Source: Candidatus Accumulibacter proximus (GTDB taxonomy: Bacteria > Pseudomonadota > Gammaproteobacteria > Burkholderiales > Rhodocyclaceae). From it: a stretch of 64,000 nucleotides of DNA. The notes under the pieces were generated by a model. That model was not told the DNA's origin and ran no database searches. It saw nothing but the letters and a program-made list of their open reading frames with translations. The first letter of the stretch is position 1. The number at the start of each line of letters is the position of its first letter. Made by a program: the position numbers and the translations under genes. This document shows positions 23,931 to 32,558 of this stretch, in pieces. The DNA lies in NCBI GenBank assembly GCA_016709675.1, contig JADJMH010000029.1, positions 10,005 to 74,004 of the forward strand, written 5' to 3'.

Positions 23931-25295
23931 TCAAGCGAAACTTGCAACGGGGGGGGGGGGCGCGGCCCTCCTTCTCCTTGTAAAGCACGCGGTTCTAAGC
24001 AGCTTCAACTGGCGCGCTGCTGCAGTGAGTTCGCCGCGAAAATCGGGATGGGCAATACCGATCAACGCCAGGGCACGCTGCTTGGCGGTTTTCCCGCGCA
24101 GTTGGGCAAGGCCGTATTCAGTCACCACGTAGTTGACGTCATTCTTGCTGGTGGTCACATGCGCACCCGGGGTCAGCCCCGGCACGATGCGCGAGATGGT
24201 GTCAGCCTTCGCCGTCGAAGGCAGAACGATGAAAGCCTTGCCGTCGCGTGAGCGGTTGGCTGCCCGCACAAAATCGACCTGTCCGCCAGTGCCGGAGTAC
24301 GGTTGTGGGCCAAAGCTCTCGGAACAGCACTGCCCGAGCAGATCGATCTGCAGCGTTGCGTTGATCGATACCATCTTGTCATTGCGCGCAGCAAGAAAGG
24401 GGTCGTTCGTGTAATCGACCGGATGCATTTCCAGCATCGGGTTGCGATGCATGAAACGGTAGAGCTTCTGCGAGCCCAGGGCAAACGTTGCCACCATCTT
24501 GCCTGGCAGATAGGTCTTCTGGCGATTGTTCACCGCGCCGCACTCGAGCAGTTTGAGGATGCCATCGCCGATCATCTCGGTATGGATGCCCAGATCATGC
24601 TTGTGTGTGAGTTGCATGACCACCGCGTCGGGAATGGCGCCAAAGCCGATCTGCAGCGTCGAACCATCGTCGATGATATCGGTCACGTATTCGCCGATGG
24701 CCTGCTGCACGGCGCCGATCTTTGGCAGGCTGACCTCCAGTATTGGCTCCTCGCTCTCGACCAGACCAGCCACCTGCGAGATGTGAACGTGACAATTGCC
24801 ATTGGTGAATGGCACGTTCGGATTGACCTCGAGAATCACGGCCCGGGCCATGCTCACGGCAGCCATCGTGTAGTCGGTGGCCAGACTGAGCGCGAAAAAG
24901 CCGTGTTCGTCCATCGGCGATGCCATCGAAAAGACCGCGTCGACCCGAAGCTGCCGGTTTCGGATCAGCGATGGCATCTCGGAAAAGTAGCTCGGCAGAT
25001 AGTCGATCCAGCCTTCATGCCCTCCCGGCCGAGTCGCCCCGCCAAAGAAGAAGGCGAGGTGACGAACATGGTCTACCGTCTCGGGATCGATGTAGGCGTA
25101 CTTGCGCAGCGGCAGAATCTGCCCCACCGTCACGCCGTGAAAATTCCGCCGCTGCTCGGACAATGCGGTCAGCAGGGTCGGCGGTTCGCCGACACCCGTA
25201 GGAACGCAGATGAAATCGCCGTCCTCGATCAGGCTCATGGCCTCGGCTGCGGCCATCCGTTTGCGCTGGTAAATGCGCTGGTAAATATCTGACAT
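23931..25295 (-). CDS. Acetyl-CoA hydrolase/transferase family CoA-transferase
   Basis: 454 residues. Class I CoA-transferase related to 4-hydroxybutyrate or succinate/propionyl CoA-transferases, which swap CoA between short acyl chains through a glutamyl-CoA intermediate. Seen: QRRNFHGVTVGQILPLRKYA, SMASPMDEHGFFALSL, IDDGSTLQIGFGAIPDAV, GIHTEMIGDG (candidate catalytic Glu), YSGTGGQVDFVRAA and the closing AHPDFRGELTAAARQLKLL. The last 21 residues are an unusual basic/proline tail encoded across a C11 tract. Next to icmF, it fits propionyl/succinyl or butyryl-CoA metabolism in a storage-polymer organism. GGAGG precedes the ATG. Confidence 0.87.
   Translation of the reverse strand: MSDIYQRIYQRKRMAAAEAMSLIEDGDFICVPTGVGEPPTLLTALSEQRRNFHGVTVGQILPLRKYAYIDPETVDHVRHLAFFFGGATRPGGHEGWIDYLPSYFSEMPSLIRNRQLRVDAVFSMASPMDEHGFFALSLATDYTMAAVSMARAVILEVNPNVPFTNGNCHVHISQVAGLVESEEPILEVSLPKIGAVQQAIGEYVTDIIDDGSTLQIGFGAIPDAVVMQLTHKHDLGIHTEMIGDGILKLLECGAVNNRQKTYLPGKMVATFALGSQKLYRFMHRNPMLEMHPVDYTNDPFLAARNDKMVSINATLQIDLLGQCCSESFGPQPYSGTGGQVDFVRAANRSRDGKAFIVLPSTAKADTISRIVPGLTPGAHVTTSKNDVNYVVTEYGLAQLRGKTAKQRALALIGIAHPDFRGELTAAARQLKLLRTACFTRRRRAAPPPPVASFA
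23949..23959 (+). repeat. Homopolymer G11 (C11 in the CoA-transferase gene)
   Basis: Eleven consecutive G residues on the plus strand, inside the 3' end of the CoA-transferase gene, coding four prolines. Length changes would alter only the last few residues before nearby stops in each frame. Confidence 0.9.
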
Positions 25296-25358
25296 GCATC
25301 CTCCCTTCCTGGTGGAAAACAGCCCCGGCGCTGGATCATCATCCGGGGGTAAGCCAAA

Positions 25359-25389
25359 GCCCTGTCAGTCCTGGCCCGGACGACAGGGC
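25359..25389 (-). terminator. Hairpin downstream of icmF
   Basis: GCCCTGTC / GACAGGGC with an inner GTCC / GGAC stem, one bulged A and a TGGCCC loop: 12 paired bases, 30 bases past the icmF stop. Only a short T run (TTT) follows on the minus strand. Confidence 0.55.
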
Positions 25390-25419
25390 GGCACGCGTCC
25401 GGAGCTGGCCCCTGGGCAC

Positions 25420-28400
25420 CTACATGCTGCGGCGGTACTGGCCACCGACCTCATACAACGCGCCGGTGATCTGCCCGAGCGAGCAGACGCGAACAGCGTC
25501 CATGAGGACCGCAAAGACATTACCGTTGTCGATCACTACCTGCTTCAACGCCTCGATCATGGCGCCGGAAGCCGCCGCGTTGCGGCTCTGGAAGTCGCGC
25601 AAGCGCAGCAGTTGCGACTGTTTCTCGTCTTCCGTTGAGCGCGCGAGTTCAATTTCGATCTGTGCGTCACCCTTCGGGTTACGGAAGGTGTTCACTCCGA
25701 CGATCGGGAACGAGCCGTCATGCTTCTTGTGCTCATAATAGAGCGATTCCTCCTGGATCTTGCCGCGCTGGTAGCCGGTTTCCATGGCCCCCAGGACACC
25801 ACCGCGCGAAGCAATGGCCTCGAACTCCTTCAATACGGCTTCTTCGACCAGATCAGTCAACTCATCGATGATGAACGAACCCTGATTCGGGTTCTCGTTC
25901 ATCGCCAGACCCCACTCGCGATTGATGATCAACTGGATGGCCATCGCCCGGCGGACCGATTCTTCGGTCGGGGTGGTGATCGCTTCGTCGTAGGCGTTGG
26001 TATGCAGCGAGTTGCAGTTGTCGTAGATGGCAATCAGCGCCTGCAAGGTGGTACGAATGTCGTTGAACGCCATTTCCTGCGCGTGTAGCGAACGACCGGA
26101 AGTCTGGATATGATACTTCAACTTCTGGCTGCGCTCGTTGCCGCCGTATTTATTCTTCATCGCCACCGCCCAGATGCGGCGGGCAACCCGGCCAATCACC
26201 GAATACTCGGGATCCATGCCGTTGCTGAAGAAGAACGACAGGTTGGGCGCGAAATCGTCGATGTGCATGCCGCGCGCCAGATAGGTTTCGACATAGGTGA
26301 AGCCATTGGCCAGAGTAAAGGCCAGCTGCGATATCGGATTGGCGCCGGCTTCGGCAATGTGATAGCCGGAAATCGACACCGAGTAGAAGTTTCCGATCTG
26401 GTTATGAACGAAGAATTCCTGAATGTCACCCATCATCTTGAGCGCAAACTCGGTCGAGAAGATGCAGGTATTCTGCCCCTGATCCTCTTTGAGAATGTCC
26501 GCCTGAACGGTGCCGCGAACATTGGCCAGCACCCAGCCACGGATCTTCTGCATCTCGTCTTCGGTCGGATCGCGGCCGTTGTCGGTACGGAACTTCTCGA
26601 TCTGCTGGTCGATCGCGGCATTGAAGAACATTGACAAAATGATCGGTGCCGGACCGTTGATGGTCAGCGAAACCGACGTTGTTGGTGCACACAGCTCAAA
26701 ACCGTCAAACAGAACTTTCATGTCGTCCAGCGTCGCGATCGACACGCCGGAGTTCCCGACCTTGCCGTAAATGTCTGGCCGGGCATCGGGATCACAACCG
26801 TAGAGGGTGACCGAATCGAAGGCGGTCGACAGCCGCTTGGCGGGCATGCCTTCGGAAACCTTCTTGAACCGCCGGTTGGTACGGAAAGCATCGCCTTCCC
26901 CGGCGAACATACGGGTTGGATCCTCGTTCTCGCGCTTGAAGGCAAACACACCGGCGGTAAACGGAAAGGAACCGGGAACATTCTCCTTCATCAGGAAGCG
27001 CAGCACTTCGCCGTCGTCCTTGTAGGTCGGCAGCGATACCTTGCGGATGCGCGACCCGGACAGCGAAGTGCTGGTCAGCCGGGTGCGAATCTCCTTGTCG
27101 CGAATCTTGACCACGTACTCGTCCTGCGCGTAAAGCTCGACGGTCTTCGGCCACATGTCGAGCAGCTTCTTTGCCCTGGCGTCGAGTTGTCCCTCTTTCC
27201 AAATAATCAGCTCATCAAAGTCGGCCACCGACTTGCCGCAGGCGTCAAACAAAGCCTTGGCAATTTTCAGGGACTGGCGCTGGCGAGCGATCTCCGCCTG
27301 CTCGGCGGTATGGGCATGATAGCTGCGGACCGATTCGGCAATTTCGGCCAGGTAGCGCACACGCTGTGCCGGAACGATCGCCCGCTGGTTCGACGATTGA
27401 CGAACGCCGACCAGCGGCAGCTTGCCCCTCTTCAGCTTCAGACCTAAGGCATGCAATTTGGGCGCCATCGCCTGGTAGAGGGCAGTCACGCCGTCATCGT
27501 TGAAACGCGCCGCCATGGTGCCAAAAACCGGCATTTCTTCCGGGCTCTGATTGAAGGCCTCATGGTTGCGCTGATATTGTTTACGCACATCGCGCAGCGC
27601 ATCCTCGGCACCCTTGCGGTCGAACTTGTTGATCGCCACAAAATCGGCGAAGTCGAGCATGTCGATCTTCTCCAGCTGTGAAGCCGCGCCAAACTCGGGC
27701 GTCATCACGTAGAGAGAGACATCGACCAGCGGCACAATGGCAGCGTTGCCCTGGCCGATACCGGAGGTCTCGACGATTACCAGGTCAAAACCTGCCAGCT
27801 TGCAGGCAGCGATCACTTCGGGCAACGCGGCAGACACCTCGGAACCCGTATCACGCGTCGCCAGCGAACGCATATAGATATTTGGATGCTCAATCGCGTT
27901 CATCCGGATGCGGTCACCAAGCAGCGCCCCTCCGGTGCGCTTGCGTGACGGATCGATCGAGATGATCGCCAGCCTGATGGTATCGCCCTGATCGAGCCGG
28001 AAGCGCCGTACCAGCTCGTCGGTCAGCGATGACTTGCCGGCACCGCCGGTACCGGTGATGCCAAGCGTCGGCACCTTGAGCCCGGCGGCCGCATGGATGA
28101 GTTTCTTGCGCAGCGCTTCGGGGTAGGCACCGTTCTCCAACGCAGTGATGATCTGCGCCAGTTTGCGACCGTCGCCGGCTTTCAGCGTGGCAAGTGCGGC
28201 GTCCGGATCCTGACGAGCGAGCGCCGAAAGGTCGAAGTCGGACTTCGCCACCACCTCGTTGATCATTCCCTGCAACCCCATCGACTGGCCGTCTTCCGGT
28301 GAATAAACTCGTGTGACTCCATAGGCGTGCAGTTCTTCGATCTCACTTGGGACGATCACCCCGCCACCACCGCCGAAAACCTGGATGTTCTCGCCACCTC

Positions 28401-28686
28401 CAGCCTTCAACAGATCGATCATGTACTTGAAGAACTCGACGTGCCCCCCCTGGTACGAGGTGATGGCAATTCCCTGCACATCCTCCTGCAGCGCGGCGTT
28501 CACAATCTCCTGCACCGAGCGGTTGTGGCCAAGATGAATGACCTCGGCACCGGTCGACTGGAGAATGCGACGCATGATGTTGATTGACGCGTCATGCCCG
28601 TCGAACAACGAAGCAGCGGTGACAAAGCGCACCTTGTGCTTGGGCTTGTAGGGCAGAAGCTTCTTGGCGATGGAAAGGTCGGTCAT
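25420..28686 (-). CDS. icmF: Fused isobutyryl-CoA mutase IcmF
   Basis: 1088 residues in the IcmF order: B12-binding domain (about 18-150; FDGHDASINIMRRILQ with Asp29/His31 of the DxH motif), G-protein chaperone (MeaI-like) with P-loop GTGGAGKSS (212-220), SIDPSRKRTGGALLGDR and NKFD (353-356), then the methylmalonyl-CoA-mutase-like barrel (about 570-1088; VSLTINGPAPIILSMFFNAA, SISGYHIAEAGANPISQLAF, LHTNAYDEAITTPTEESVRR). It interconverts isobutyryl-CoA and n-butyryl-CoA (or pivalyl/isovaleryl-CoA in close relatives) with adenosylcobalamin; the fused GTPase protects and reloads the cofactor. An AraC regulator is divergent and a CoA-transferase follows, suggesting one acyl-CoA pathway. Confidence 0.95.
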   Translation of the reverse strand: MTDLSIAKKLLPYKPKHKVRFVTAASLFDGHDASINIMRRILQSTGAEVIHLGHNRSVQEIVNAALQEDVQGIAITSYQGGHVEFFKYMIDLLKAGGGENIQVFGGGGGVIVPSEIEELHAYGVTRVYSPEDGQSMGLQGMINEVVAKSDFDLSALARQDPDAALATLKAGDGRKLAQIITALENGAYPEALRKKLIHAAAGLKVPTLGITGTGGAGKSSLTDELVRRFRLDQGDTIRLAIISIDPSRKRTGGALLGDRIRMNAIEHPNIYMRSLATRDTGSEVSAALPEVIAACKLAGFDLVIVETSGIGQGNAAIVPLVDVSLYVMTPEFGAASQLEKIDMLDFADFVAINKFDRKGAEDALRDVRKQYQRNHEAFNQSPEEMPVFGTMAARFNDDGVTALYQAMAPKLHALGLKLKRGKLPLVGVRQSSNQRAIVPAQRVRYLAEIAESVRSYHAHTAEQAEIARQRQSLKIAKALFDACGKSVADFDELIIWKEGQLDARAKKLLDMWPKTVELYAQDEYVVKIRDKEIRTRLTSTSLSGSRIRKVSLPTYKDDGEVLRFLMKENVPGSFPFTAGVFAFKRENEDPTRMFAGEGDAFRTNRRFKKVSEGMPAKRLSTAFDSVTLYGCDPDARPDIYGKVGNSGVSIATLDDMKVLFDGFELCAPTTSVSLTINGPAPIILSMFFNAAIDQQIEKFRTDNGRDPTEDEMQKIRGWVLANVRGTVQADILKEDQGQNTCIFSTEFALKMMGDIQEFFVHNQIGNFYSVSISGYHIAEAGANPISQLAFTLANGFTYVETYLARGMHIDDFAPNLSFFFSNGMDPEYSVIGRVARRIWAVAMKNKYGGNERSQKLKYHIQTSGRSLHAQEMAFNDIRTTLQALIAIYDNCNSLHTNAYDEAITTPTEESVRRAMAIQLIINREWGLAMNENPNQGSFIIDELTDLVEEAVLKEFEAIASRGGVLGAMETGYQRGKIQEESLYYEHKKHDGSFPIVGVNTFRNPKGDAQIEIELARSTEDEKQSQLLRLRDFQSRNAAASGAMIEALKQVVIDNGNVFAVLMDAVRVCSLGQITGALYEVGGQYRRSM

Positions 28687-28854
28687 GTCGTTCTCGCTCC
28701 ACGAAAATCGTAAATGTCTTGGTTACCAGGAATGGCACGGGGACCCACATGTTAGGAAGTTGACGCCAATAAAGCCATTACCCAATGCGCCGCCGATAAT
28801 GTAAATATTGCCAAGTTGGAATATCGTGTCAATACACCGCCTTGCGAGACGCCA

Positions 28855-29967
28855 ATGACATACCATGAGAAGACTGCCAACGATGCCTCAGCCACCGCCG
28901 TCGCACCACCAGCGCCGGCGCGCGCCACAGTGGCCATTGCCTTTGTTCAGGGGATGCTGGCAGGTCTCCGCCACGCTGGGCGTGATACCGATCTGCTCCT
29001 TGAGCGTGCGCGCATCGCCCCACAGGTCCTGAGCAACCCTACCGCCCGTATTCCGGTCGACCGCTATGCTGAACTCTACAATCTGATCAACCGCGAACTG
29101 GACGATGAAGGCTTTGGCCTGTTTTCGGTACCGATCCGAGCCGGCGCTTTCGAGTTCCTTTGTCGCGGCGTCATCACTGCGCCGACGCTGGCCGAGGCCA
29201 TCAGACGCAGCATCCGCTTCTTGCGCCTGATCCTGCCCGACCTCGAAGTTAGCCTGGCAAGCAATGACGAGCAGGCCTGCCTGTGCATCAGGGAACCCCG
29301 TCCCCTCGAAATCGGCCGGGTCTTCGCCTTCGAATGGTTGCTGCGCCTGCTGCATGGACTCCTTTCCTGGCTTGTCGGGCGCAGCATCGTTCTCGACTCG
29401 GTCGCTTTCCCCTACCCCCGCCCGGCGCATGCCGAGGATTATGCGCTGATTTACACTGCGCACTCGACTTTTGACGCCGAGACGCTGAGCGCCGTTTTCG
29501 CCGCCAACCTCCTCGACCTGCCAATCCGCCGTGATGAAGCCGCGCTGCAAGCCTTCCTTGATGGTGCACCGGGCAAGCTGACAACCCTATACCGGCGTGA
29601 CCGCGAAATGGTGCTGCGCATACGCAACGCGCTGCGTGACGCGCTGCCGGCGTCTGGCTCGCTGGGTGAGGTGGCCAGCGCTTTGCATTTGTCGCCACGC
29701 ACCCTTCATCGCCGGCTCAAGGAAGAGGGATCCAGCTTTCAGGCAATCAAGGATGCCCTGCGCCGAGATCTGGCAATCGACCGACTCGCCAAGACCCGGC
29801 AAGCGCTGACCGAAATTGCAACCGAACTCGGCTTTGCCGACACCGCTGCCTTCTACCGTGCTTTCCTGAGATGGACCGGCATGGCTCCTGCACACTACCG
29901 ACGACGACTGCAGGCCGCGGGCGAGCGCAAAAATGGCCACGACGGGGCCGAGTTCGCACCGCCCTAG
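28855..29967 (+). CDS. AraC-family regulator with arabinose-binding-like domain
   Basis: 370 residues. N-terminal PF12625-type sensor domain (about 25-215; ARIPVDRYAELYNLINRELD, RAGAFEFLCRGVITAPTL) and C-terminal AraC helix-turn-helix pair (about 265-355; GSLGEVASALHLSPRTLHRR, TEIATELGFADTAAFYRAF, GMAPAHYRRRL). This class is typical of OruR/MmsR-like regulators of amino-acid or acyl-CoA catabolism. It is divergent from icmF with a 168-base shared upstream region, so it probably controls icmF. An in-frame TTG at 28816 is a less likely start. Confidence 0.87.
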   Translation: MTYHEKTANDASATAVAPPAPARATVAIAFVQGMLAGLRHAGRDTDLLLERARIAPQVLSNPTARIPVDRYAELYNLINRELDDEGFGLFSVPIRAGAFEFLCRGVITAPTLAEAIRRSIRFLRLILPDLEVSLASNDEQACLCIREPRPLEIGRVFAFEWLLRLLHGLLSWLVGRSIVLDSVAFPYPRPAHAEDYALIYTAHSTFDAETLSAVFAANLLDLPIRRDEAALQAFLDGAPGKLTTLYRRDREMVLRIRNALRDALPASGSLGEVASALHLSPRTLHRRLKEEGSSFQAIKDALRRDLAIDRLAKTRQALTEIATELGFADTAAFYRAFLRWTGMAPAHYRRRLQAAGERKNGHDGAEFAPP

Positions 29968-30444
29968 AGCGAGCAACCCTGGTGTCAGGACCCGGCTGAG
30001 AACCCCTCGTCAGACCGTGGTGGCTGCTTCGACCTTCTCGCCCGAAGGTCCTGGCGGGCTCTTCCTTGAGTATCAGTTGCGCGACCTGCTGCTCCAGCGC
30101 GGCAACGCGGTCCGCCAACAGCCGCATCCGATCAACCGCTGCGTCAGCAGATTCTCTGCCTGCGCCGTTGCGGACTTCTTCTTGTCTTTCTTTCTCGACA
30201 ATGGAAGTCTCCTCTCGCAATCACGGTGTGCGGAGGAACGCGGCTGCGATGCTCCTCTTTCCAATAAAGCATGGAACGGCAAGGCCGGTCAATCTTCTGC
30301 CCGCGAGTCGAATCGATGGCAGGTAGCGTGACCTATTGCACAAGGTGCGGTGATTCGCCTCGGTATAATAAACATTAAATGATCGATCCGCGGCCTGCTG
30401 GCTGGCTGGCGGCGGCTGGGGAAAACCCATCTACGGGAGATTGC
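29968..30444. other. Intergenic stretch with a possible decayed small gene
   Basis: No secure gene. On the minus strand, 30000-30200 carries coiled-coil-like coding pieces in two frames: LSRKKDKKKSATAQAENLLT from a TTG at 30201 with GGAG seven bases ahead, and, one frame away, RMRLLADRVAALEQQVAQLI. Together they could be a small coiled-coil protein broken by a frameshift near 30130. The evidence is weak. Confidence 0.3.
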
Positions 30445-30696
30445 ATGGACATCAAAGGCGAGGTGGTAGCGGTTCTTGACGAAGTGTTGAGCCTCAAGGG
30501 CCGGGCGAGGGGATTTTCGCTGAACACCCCATTGCTCGGCGCAATACCCGAACTCGACTCGATGGCGGTGGTTGCTCTGATCACGACACTGGAAGAACGT
30601 TTCGGGTTTACTGTCGATGACGATGAAATCGACGGCTCGGTATTTGCATCCCTGGCTAGCCTGATCGACTTTGTCCAGGGCAAACTGGCCGCTTGA
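30445..30696 (+). CDS. Acyl carrier protein, exosortase-system type
   Basis: 83 residues. Phosphopantetheine attachment Ser39 in PELDSMAVVALI, a four-helix ACP pattern and the acidic segment FTVDDDEIDGSVFASLASL. It resembles the ACPs found with exosortase A / EPS clusters more than the fatty-acid ACP. GGGAG lies eight bases before the ATG. The next gene starts 12 bases on, and the two hydrolases that follow are markers of exosortase-associated clusters, so it likely carries an acyl group for a surface polysaccharide or lipid step. Confidence 0.85.
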   Translation: MDIKGEVVAVLDEVLSLKGRARGFSLNTPLLGAIPELDSMAVVALITTLEERFGFTVDDDEIDGSVFASLASLIDFVQGKLAA

Positions 30697-30708
30697 GCAA
30701 GCCGCGCC

Positions 30709-31530
30709 ATGGCCTTTGAAGCCTTCTTTCTGCCGACCGCCGCGGGCCATCGCTTCGCGCTTCTTCATGGTCCAAACGCACCGACCAAGCATTGTGGTGC
30801 GGTGGTGTACGTACCCCCCTTTGCCGAAGAACTGAACAAGTCGAGGCGCATGGCGGCCCTGCAGGCACGAGCAATGGCCACCGCGGGATATACCGTCCTG
30901 CAGATGGACTTGCTGGGTTGTGGTGATAGCTCGGCCGATTTTGGCGATGCCACATGGGAAGCGTGGCTGGCAGACGTGGAACTCGCCTGCGACTGGTTGC
31001 AGCAGCAGACTGCCGCACCGTTGTGGTTGTGGGGCCAGCGCACAGGCTGCCTCCTGGCGAATGAAGCGGCAAACCGAATGGGACGTCCGGTCAACCTGCT
31101 GTTCTGGCAGCCGGTGGTTTCAGGCAAGCAGTTCCTGCAGCAATTCCTGCGGCTGAAGATGGCCGCCGGGATCCTCGGAGGAGAAAGCAAGGGCGTGATG
31201 GAGCGGCTGCGCAAGCAACTGCAAGAGGGCGAGCCAGTCGAGGTCGCCGGCTATCTTCTATCGCCGGCCCTTGCTGCTGGACTGGAGAAGGCCGAGCTGC
31301 TGTTGCCGCACCGCTCCGGCCGTGTCGAGTGGATCGAGATCTCCAGTCGGCCGGATGCCAGCCTGTCGCCCGCCGCTCTGGCGCGGCTGACGCAATGGCA
31401 GGCGGCCGGCCAGTACGTCCGCGGCAGCCTGGTAAACGGTCCGGCGTTCTGGCAGACGAACGAAATCAGCGAGTGCCCGGCACTGCTGGACGCCAGCCTG
31501 CGGGCGATGTCCGAGGCGGTTGCACCATGA
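30709..31530 (+). CDS. Hydrolase 2, exosortase A system-associated
   Basis: 273 residues, alpha/beta-hydrolase fold of the TIGR03101 type: FFLPTAAGHRFALLHGP, VYVPPFAEELNKSRRM, VLQMDLLGCGDSSADFGDAT and the nucleophile-elbow region LWLWGQRTGCLLANE. The elbow reads G-Q-R-T-G (109-113), so the usual Ser/Cys nucleophile is missing, which is known in this family and suggests a non-classical or non-catalytic role. It overlaps the next gene by ATGA. The family nearly always occurs with exosortase/EPS genes. Confidence 0.87.
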   Translation: MAFEAFFLPTAAGHRFALLHGPNAPTKHCGAVVYVPPFAEELNKSRRMAALQARAMATAGYTVLQMDLLGCGDSSADFGDATWEAWLADVELACDWLQQQTAAPLWLWGQRTGCLLANEAANRMGRPVNLLFWQPVVSGKQFLQQFLRLKMAAGILGGESKGVMERLRKQLQEGEPVEVAGYLLSPALAAGLEKAELLLPHRSGRVEWIEISSRPDASLSPAALARLTQWQAAGQYVRGSLVNGPAFWQTNEISECPALLDASLRAMSEAVAP

Positions 31531-32558
31531 AATTCGTCGAACAAGCCATGGTGTTCCCCTGCGCGGGCGATCTCCTGCCGGGCATCGTTGCCTTGCCGCA
31601 GCCCTCCCCGAACACGCATGGCCCCGCCCGAGGGAGCAACCGCGCGGCGTTGGTCGTGCCGGGGAATCGCGCGAGCGATCCTGAACGAGCCGTCACGCCT
31701 GACCCGTCAGCCCGTTGCGGGGTGCTGATCGTTGTTGGCGGCCCACAATACCGGGTGGGCAGCCACCGCCAGTTCCTGCTGCTCGCTCGCCGCCTGGCGG
31801 CTGAAGGCTACCCGACGATGCGCTTCGACTATCGCGGCATGGGCGACGCAAGCGGCGAAATGCGCGGCTTCGAAGAAGTGTCTGCCGACATTGGCGCCGC
31901 TCTTGACGCCTTTCAGCTGGCGTGCCCATCGCTGCGGCGCATCGTTCTCTGGGGGTTATGCGACGCCGCATCGGCCGCTCTGTTATATGTCCAGAAAACA
32001 CGTGACCAGAGGGTTGTCGGCCTGGCCCTGCTGAACCCATGGGTTCGCTCCGAGACCAGCCTGGCGCAGACACACATCAAACACTATTACGGCCAGCGTC
32101 TGCTACAACGTGATTTCTGGTCGAAGCTGCTCAGCGGCCAGATGGACATGGTGAAATCCGTTCGCGACCTGGTCCAGACGGCTAGGGTAGCGCACCGGCA
32201 GGGTCCGGCAGACGAACGGCCTGCGCGTTCTTTTCAGGATCGCATGGCCGATGGCTGGCGACGGTTTTCCGGGAAAATACTTCTGATCCTCAGCGGAGAG
32301 GACTATACAGCCAGGGAATTTCTGGAATTTTCAGGCGCCAACCTCGCTTGGTCGGGTCTGATCGAGGCTGCCAAGGTACACCGGATTGACCTGCCTGACG
32401 CCGATCATACCTTCTCGTCGCTGGCGTTGCGCTCGGCCGTAGAAGAGCTGACCGTGGGGTGGCTGGACACCCTGTCCGGAGGAGGCGACGACAACGCGAT
32501 GGCGGCAACACCTGCCGCTGATTCACCGTCTTCAGGGCAAGAGGAATCGTTGGCATGA
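31527..32558 (+). CDS. Hydrolase 1, exosortase A system-associated
   Basis: 343 residues, alpha/beta-hydrolase of the TIGR03100 type. VGGPQYRVGSHRQFLLLARR, PTMRFDYRGMGDASGE, elbow WGLCDAASA with Cys145 in the nucleophile place, Asp259 (LSGEDYT) and His294 (DADHTFSS) make a plausible Cys-Asp-His triad. Residues about 28-63 are a low-complexity insertion (Pro/Ala/Arg-rich) not expected between VAL and the GVLIVVGGPQ strand. The start overlaps the hydrolase 2 stop and the stop overlaps the next start, both by ATGA, so four genes are coupled. Confidence 0.87.
   Translation: MKFVEQAMVFPCAGDLLPGIVALPQPSPNTHGPARGSNRAALVVPGNRASDPERAVTPDPSARCGVLIVVGGPQYRVGSHRQFLLLARRLAAEGYPTMRFDYRGMGDASGEMRGFEEVSADIGAALDAFQLACPSLRRIVLWGLCDAASAALLYVQKTRDQRVVGLALLNPWVRSETSLAQTHIKHYYGQRLLQRDFWSKLLSGQMDMVKSVRDLVQTARVAHRQGPADERPARSFQDRMADGWRRFSGKILLILSGEDYTAREFLEFSGANLAWSGLIEAAKVHRIDLPDADHTFSSLALRSAVEELTVGWLDTLSGGGDDNAMAATPAADSPSSGQEESLA

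Noticed and set aside
24303..25292. 329-codon plus-strand frame opposite the CoA-transferase gene
   Set aside because: Shadow frame; no ribosome site and no family-like content.
29747..30220. 157-codon minus-strand frame overlapping the AraC gene
   Set aside because: Starts at TTG, overlaps the AraC gene by 220 bases, and only its first 60 residues look protein-like; kept only as a possible decayed small gene in the gap.
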